Assembly: GCA_022821495.1 (NCBI GenBank)
Contig: JAJEDN010000044.1
Span: 47,353-111,352, forward strand
Origin: Candidatus Poribacteria bacterium
Lineage (GTDB): Bacteria; Poribacteria; WGA-4E; WGA-3G
Length of the DNA: 64,000 bases
Direction of reading: 5' to 3'
In this document: in pieces, positions 62,633 through 64,000 of the stretch
How positions within the stretch are numbered: the first letter of the stretch is position 1
Layout: every line of letters begins with the position of its first letter
Notes under the pieces: generated by a model
What the model was told of the DNA's origin: nothing
The model's input: the letters and a program-made list of their open reading frames with translations, nothing else
Databases searched by the model: none
Program-made: the position numbers and the translations under genes

Positions 62633-63175
62633 TCAGGCTCGTTCACGCCTCACCTCTGCCAGTGCTTCCTCAAAATGACGTATCACTTCCTCCTCTGGCG
62701 TATCAGCAAACACATCGTGAAAGTATGCGAGGGTTTTATCCCACTCCTCCCGAAACCGTTTGCGCTCACTTTCAACTTCGGTGCGGAAGTGCGAAACGAT
62801 GTGCTGCCACTCTGTTGATATGGAGTCCCTACATTCTTGAATATCCGGCAAGAAAAAGATTTTATTAGAAAAATCGCTGTTTTTGACGACACGTCTGATT
62901 TGCGCGACAAGCGATTTTGATTCTGATTGTCCTTGTTGGTCGGAGTCAACGATGAAGATAATATAGTCGTCTTGGTTAAGGTAGTACTGGATCGCCTTCC
63001 TAAAACTTCCCTCTAAAAGTGTCCCTTTTCTATGACACTTGCGAAGCGTCCTTCTTCCAGCTGTTCGGATAGCAATATCCCCAAGCTGCCTGAATCTCAG
63101 AAATTCGTCTTCCAAGAATTTGACTGCTTCAGCATCGCAGTCCGATTGCAAATTCCAAACTCTCACGCTTATCAT
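62633..63175 (-). CDS. TOPRIM-like protein with foreign C-terminus (apparent chimera)
   Basis: 180 residues. Residues 1-113 match the neighbouring 63185 protein: VWNLQSDCDAEAVKFL, GTLLEGSFRKAIQYYL and IIFIVDSDQQG, ending FFLPDIQE. The following part, ISTEWQHIVSHF ... DVFADTPEEEVIRHFEEALA, has no counterpart there and looks like a separate small helical protein, so a recombination fusion is likely. At the first motif it has Gln where the paralog has Glu (LQSD against LESD), so catalysis may be lost. A decoy or regulatory remnant is possible. Confidence 0.65.
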   Translation of the reverse strand: MISVRVWNLQSDCDAEAVKFLEDEFLRFRQLGDIAIRTAGRRTLRKCHRKGTLLEGSFRKAIQYYLNQDDYIIFIVDSDQQGQSESKSLVAQIRRVVKNSDFSNKIFFLPDIQECRDSISTEWQHIVSHFRTEVESERKRFREEWDKTLAYFHDVFADTPEEEVIRHFEEALAEVRRERA

Positions 63176-63184
63176 AATTACTAT

Positions 63185-63925
63185 TCATTTGAATTGCGCT
63201 AACACATTTCCTAACTCGCGGAGGGAATTATTACGCCGCAATGTCTCTGTGTCAATGACTACGTATTTAGCCAGATCAGGTGAAATCCTTTCATGGTAGC
63301 GTTCACGGTTAATGTTCTTTTGCGGTATGCTCGGATTGAGAGCTCGCAGAACCTGTTCAGAAAAATCCTCCAAGTACTCTTTGGACCCATTGCCTCCGGC
63401 TTGTGTTTCGACAATGTGTTCCGTATTACCGCTCTGATAACGTCTAAGCAATCGGACGAAGGACTGGTTCGTTAATACTTTATCACGGCAATTGTTTCTA
63501 TACTGTGCGCGGCGAGTAGCGAAATAACAGAAAATACCGAGACAATCAATTAACAACCACGCCTCAAGTTCATGAATAGCCGGAGCAAAAAATACTCTGC
63601 CATTAAAACTGCGGTCTCTAACAATTCGTTCAATTTGATTAATAAATGAATTCGGTTCCCGCCGCCGCTGATGAAGCGATATTGGACTATCACTGTCAAT
63701 GACGAAAATAACATATTCACCTTGATCTAAGAAATTCTGAACGGCCTTTCTCAATTTGTCGTTTAAAGTTCCACGGATTCTACGGCTATTCAGAAACCTC
63801 CGGTTTTCAACTGTTTGAATAGATATATCGCTGAGCTGCAGATGCCTCACCAACTTGTTCGCTAAACACCTGGCTGCTTTGGCATCATTGTCAGATTCCA
63901 AAGCCCAGATTCTTATCGTTGGCAT
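63185..63925 (-). CDS. DUF4276/TOPRIM-like nuclease-type protein
   Basis: 246 residues. IWALESDNDAKAAR and YVIFVIDSDSPIS supply Glu and Asp-x-Asp in TOPRIM order, and FFAPAIHELEAWLLID is the hallmark of DUF4276 proteins, which are commonly encoded downstream of AAA/ABC-type ATPases in anti-phage systems. The start overlaps the end of an upstream gene cut by the window edge. A metal-dependent nuclease effector is the most likely role, by analogy. Confidence 0.68.
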   Translation of the reverse strand: MPTIRIWALESDNDAKAARCLANKLVRHLQLSDISIQTVENRRFLNSRRIRGTLNDKLRKAVQNFLDQGEYVIFVIDSDSPISLHQRRREPNSFINQIERIVRDRSFNGRVFFAPAIHELEAWLLIDCLGIFCYFATRRAQYRNNCRDKVLTNQSFVRLLRRYQSGNTEHIVETQAGGNGSKEYLEDFSEQVLRALNPSIPQKNINRERYHERISPDLAKYVVIDTETLRRNNSLRELGNVLAQFK

Positions 63926-64000
63926 ATAGGTTCATCCTCCATCAGATCTTGCAGAAGTCCACTATCAAAAATTGCACTGCCAACCCCGAAATCTACAATC
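63913..64000 (-). CDS. C-terminal end of a gene upstream of the TOPRIM protein (partial)
   Basis: The minus strand is open from the window edge to TAA at 63915-63913, giving 28 residues ending MEDEPICQR, with GSAIFDSGLLQDLM before it. It overlaps the next start by 13 bases, so the genes are coupled. In DUF4276 loci this position is usually an AAA/ABC-type ATPase, but the fragment is too short to confirm. Confidence 0.5.
   Translation of the reverse strand, partial: IVDFGVGSAIFDSGLLQDLMEDEPICQR

Overview
The window looks like a chromosomal contig from an uncultivated, carbohydrate-degrading, Gram-negative-type bacterium. The gene mix resembles Candidatus Poribacteria: short secreted LamG proteins, TIM-barrel sugar isomerases next to Gfo/Idh oxidoreductases, a sulfatase, a DUF4175/DUF4159/vWA operon, a remnant ECF sigma gene with a WRKIG motif, and many dispersed GC-rich palindromes. 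That placement is inference from style, since no rRNA or ribosomal-protein gene lies in the window. I found no tRNA, rRNA or CRISPR array.

Left third (1-24.3 kb): mostly housekeeping and metabolism. It holds a truncated disA, a cyclophilin lipoprotein, a short lysine 2,3-aminomutase, a STAS protein, a sigma-factor remnant, a DUF5678/retropepsin pair, a slipin, a GH5-like protein, a three-gene cell-envelope operon (vWA, DUF4159, DUF4175), groEL without groES, a secreted protein of unknown function, a MutL/GlmL-like ATPase with no mutase beside it, sugar isomerases and a Gfo/Idh dehydrogenase. One IS200/IS605-type element carries an apparently intact TnpB and a candidate omega RNA.

Middle (25.2-40.5 kb): a defence island. 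A complete but unusually ordered type I restriction-modification locus runs hsdR, an AlbA_2/GHKL gene, hsdS, three small genes, hsdM. Directly behind hsdM is an 804-residue protein that joins a GlmU-like nucleotidyltransferase and beta-helix to a DUF89 metal phosphatase. A CapK-type ligase, a sulfatase and a PD-(D/E)XK-like protein follow.

Right third (40.5-64 kb): a Tat-exported sulfite-oxidase-type enzyme, an MFS carrier, an enolase-superfamily enzyme, a ketodeoxygluconate-kinase-like sugar kinase translationally coupled to a small zinc protein, a hydroxyacid dehydrogenase, a glycerophosphodiesterase, an orphan adenine methyltransferase, two nuclease-like genes, two near-identical FtsX/MacB permeases without an ATPase, a GH106-like protein, a TPP enzyme and a PPi-type phosphofructokinase. 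The right edge is a second defence region: a second, unrelated hsdR and two TOPRIM-like paralogs, one of them apparently chimeric.

The least ordinary signals are: (1) a roughly 100-bp repeat that ends in a ribosome-binding site in front of two start codons and has also entered a coding sequence in frame; (2) a shared C-terminal GK..TTW...K tail on two unrelated secreted proteins; (3) the GlmU-DUF89 fusion; (4) the small gene families embedded in the hsd locus.
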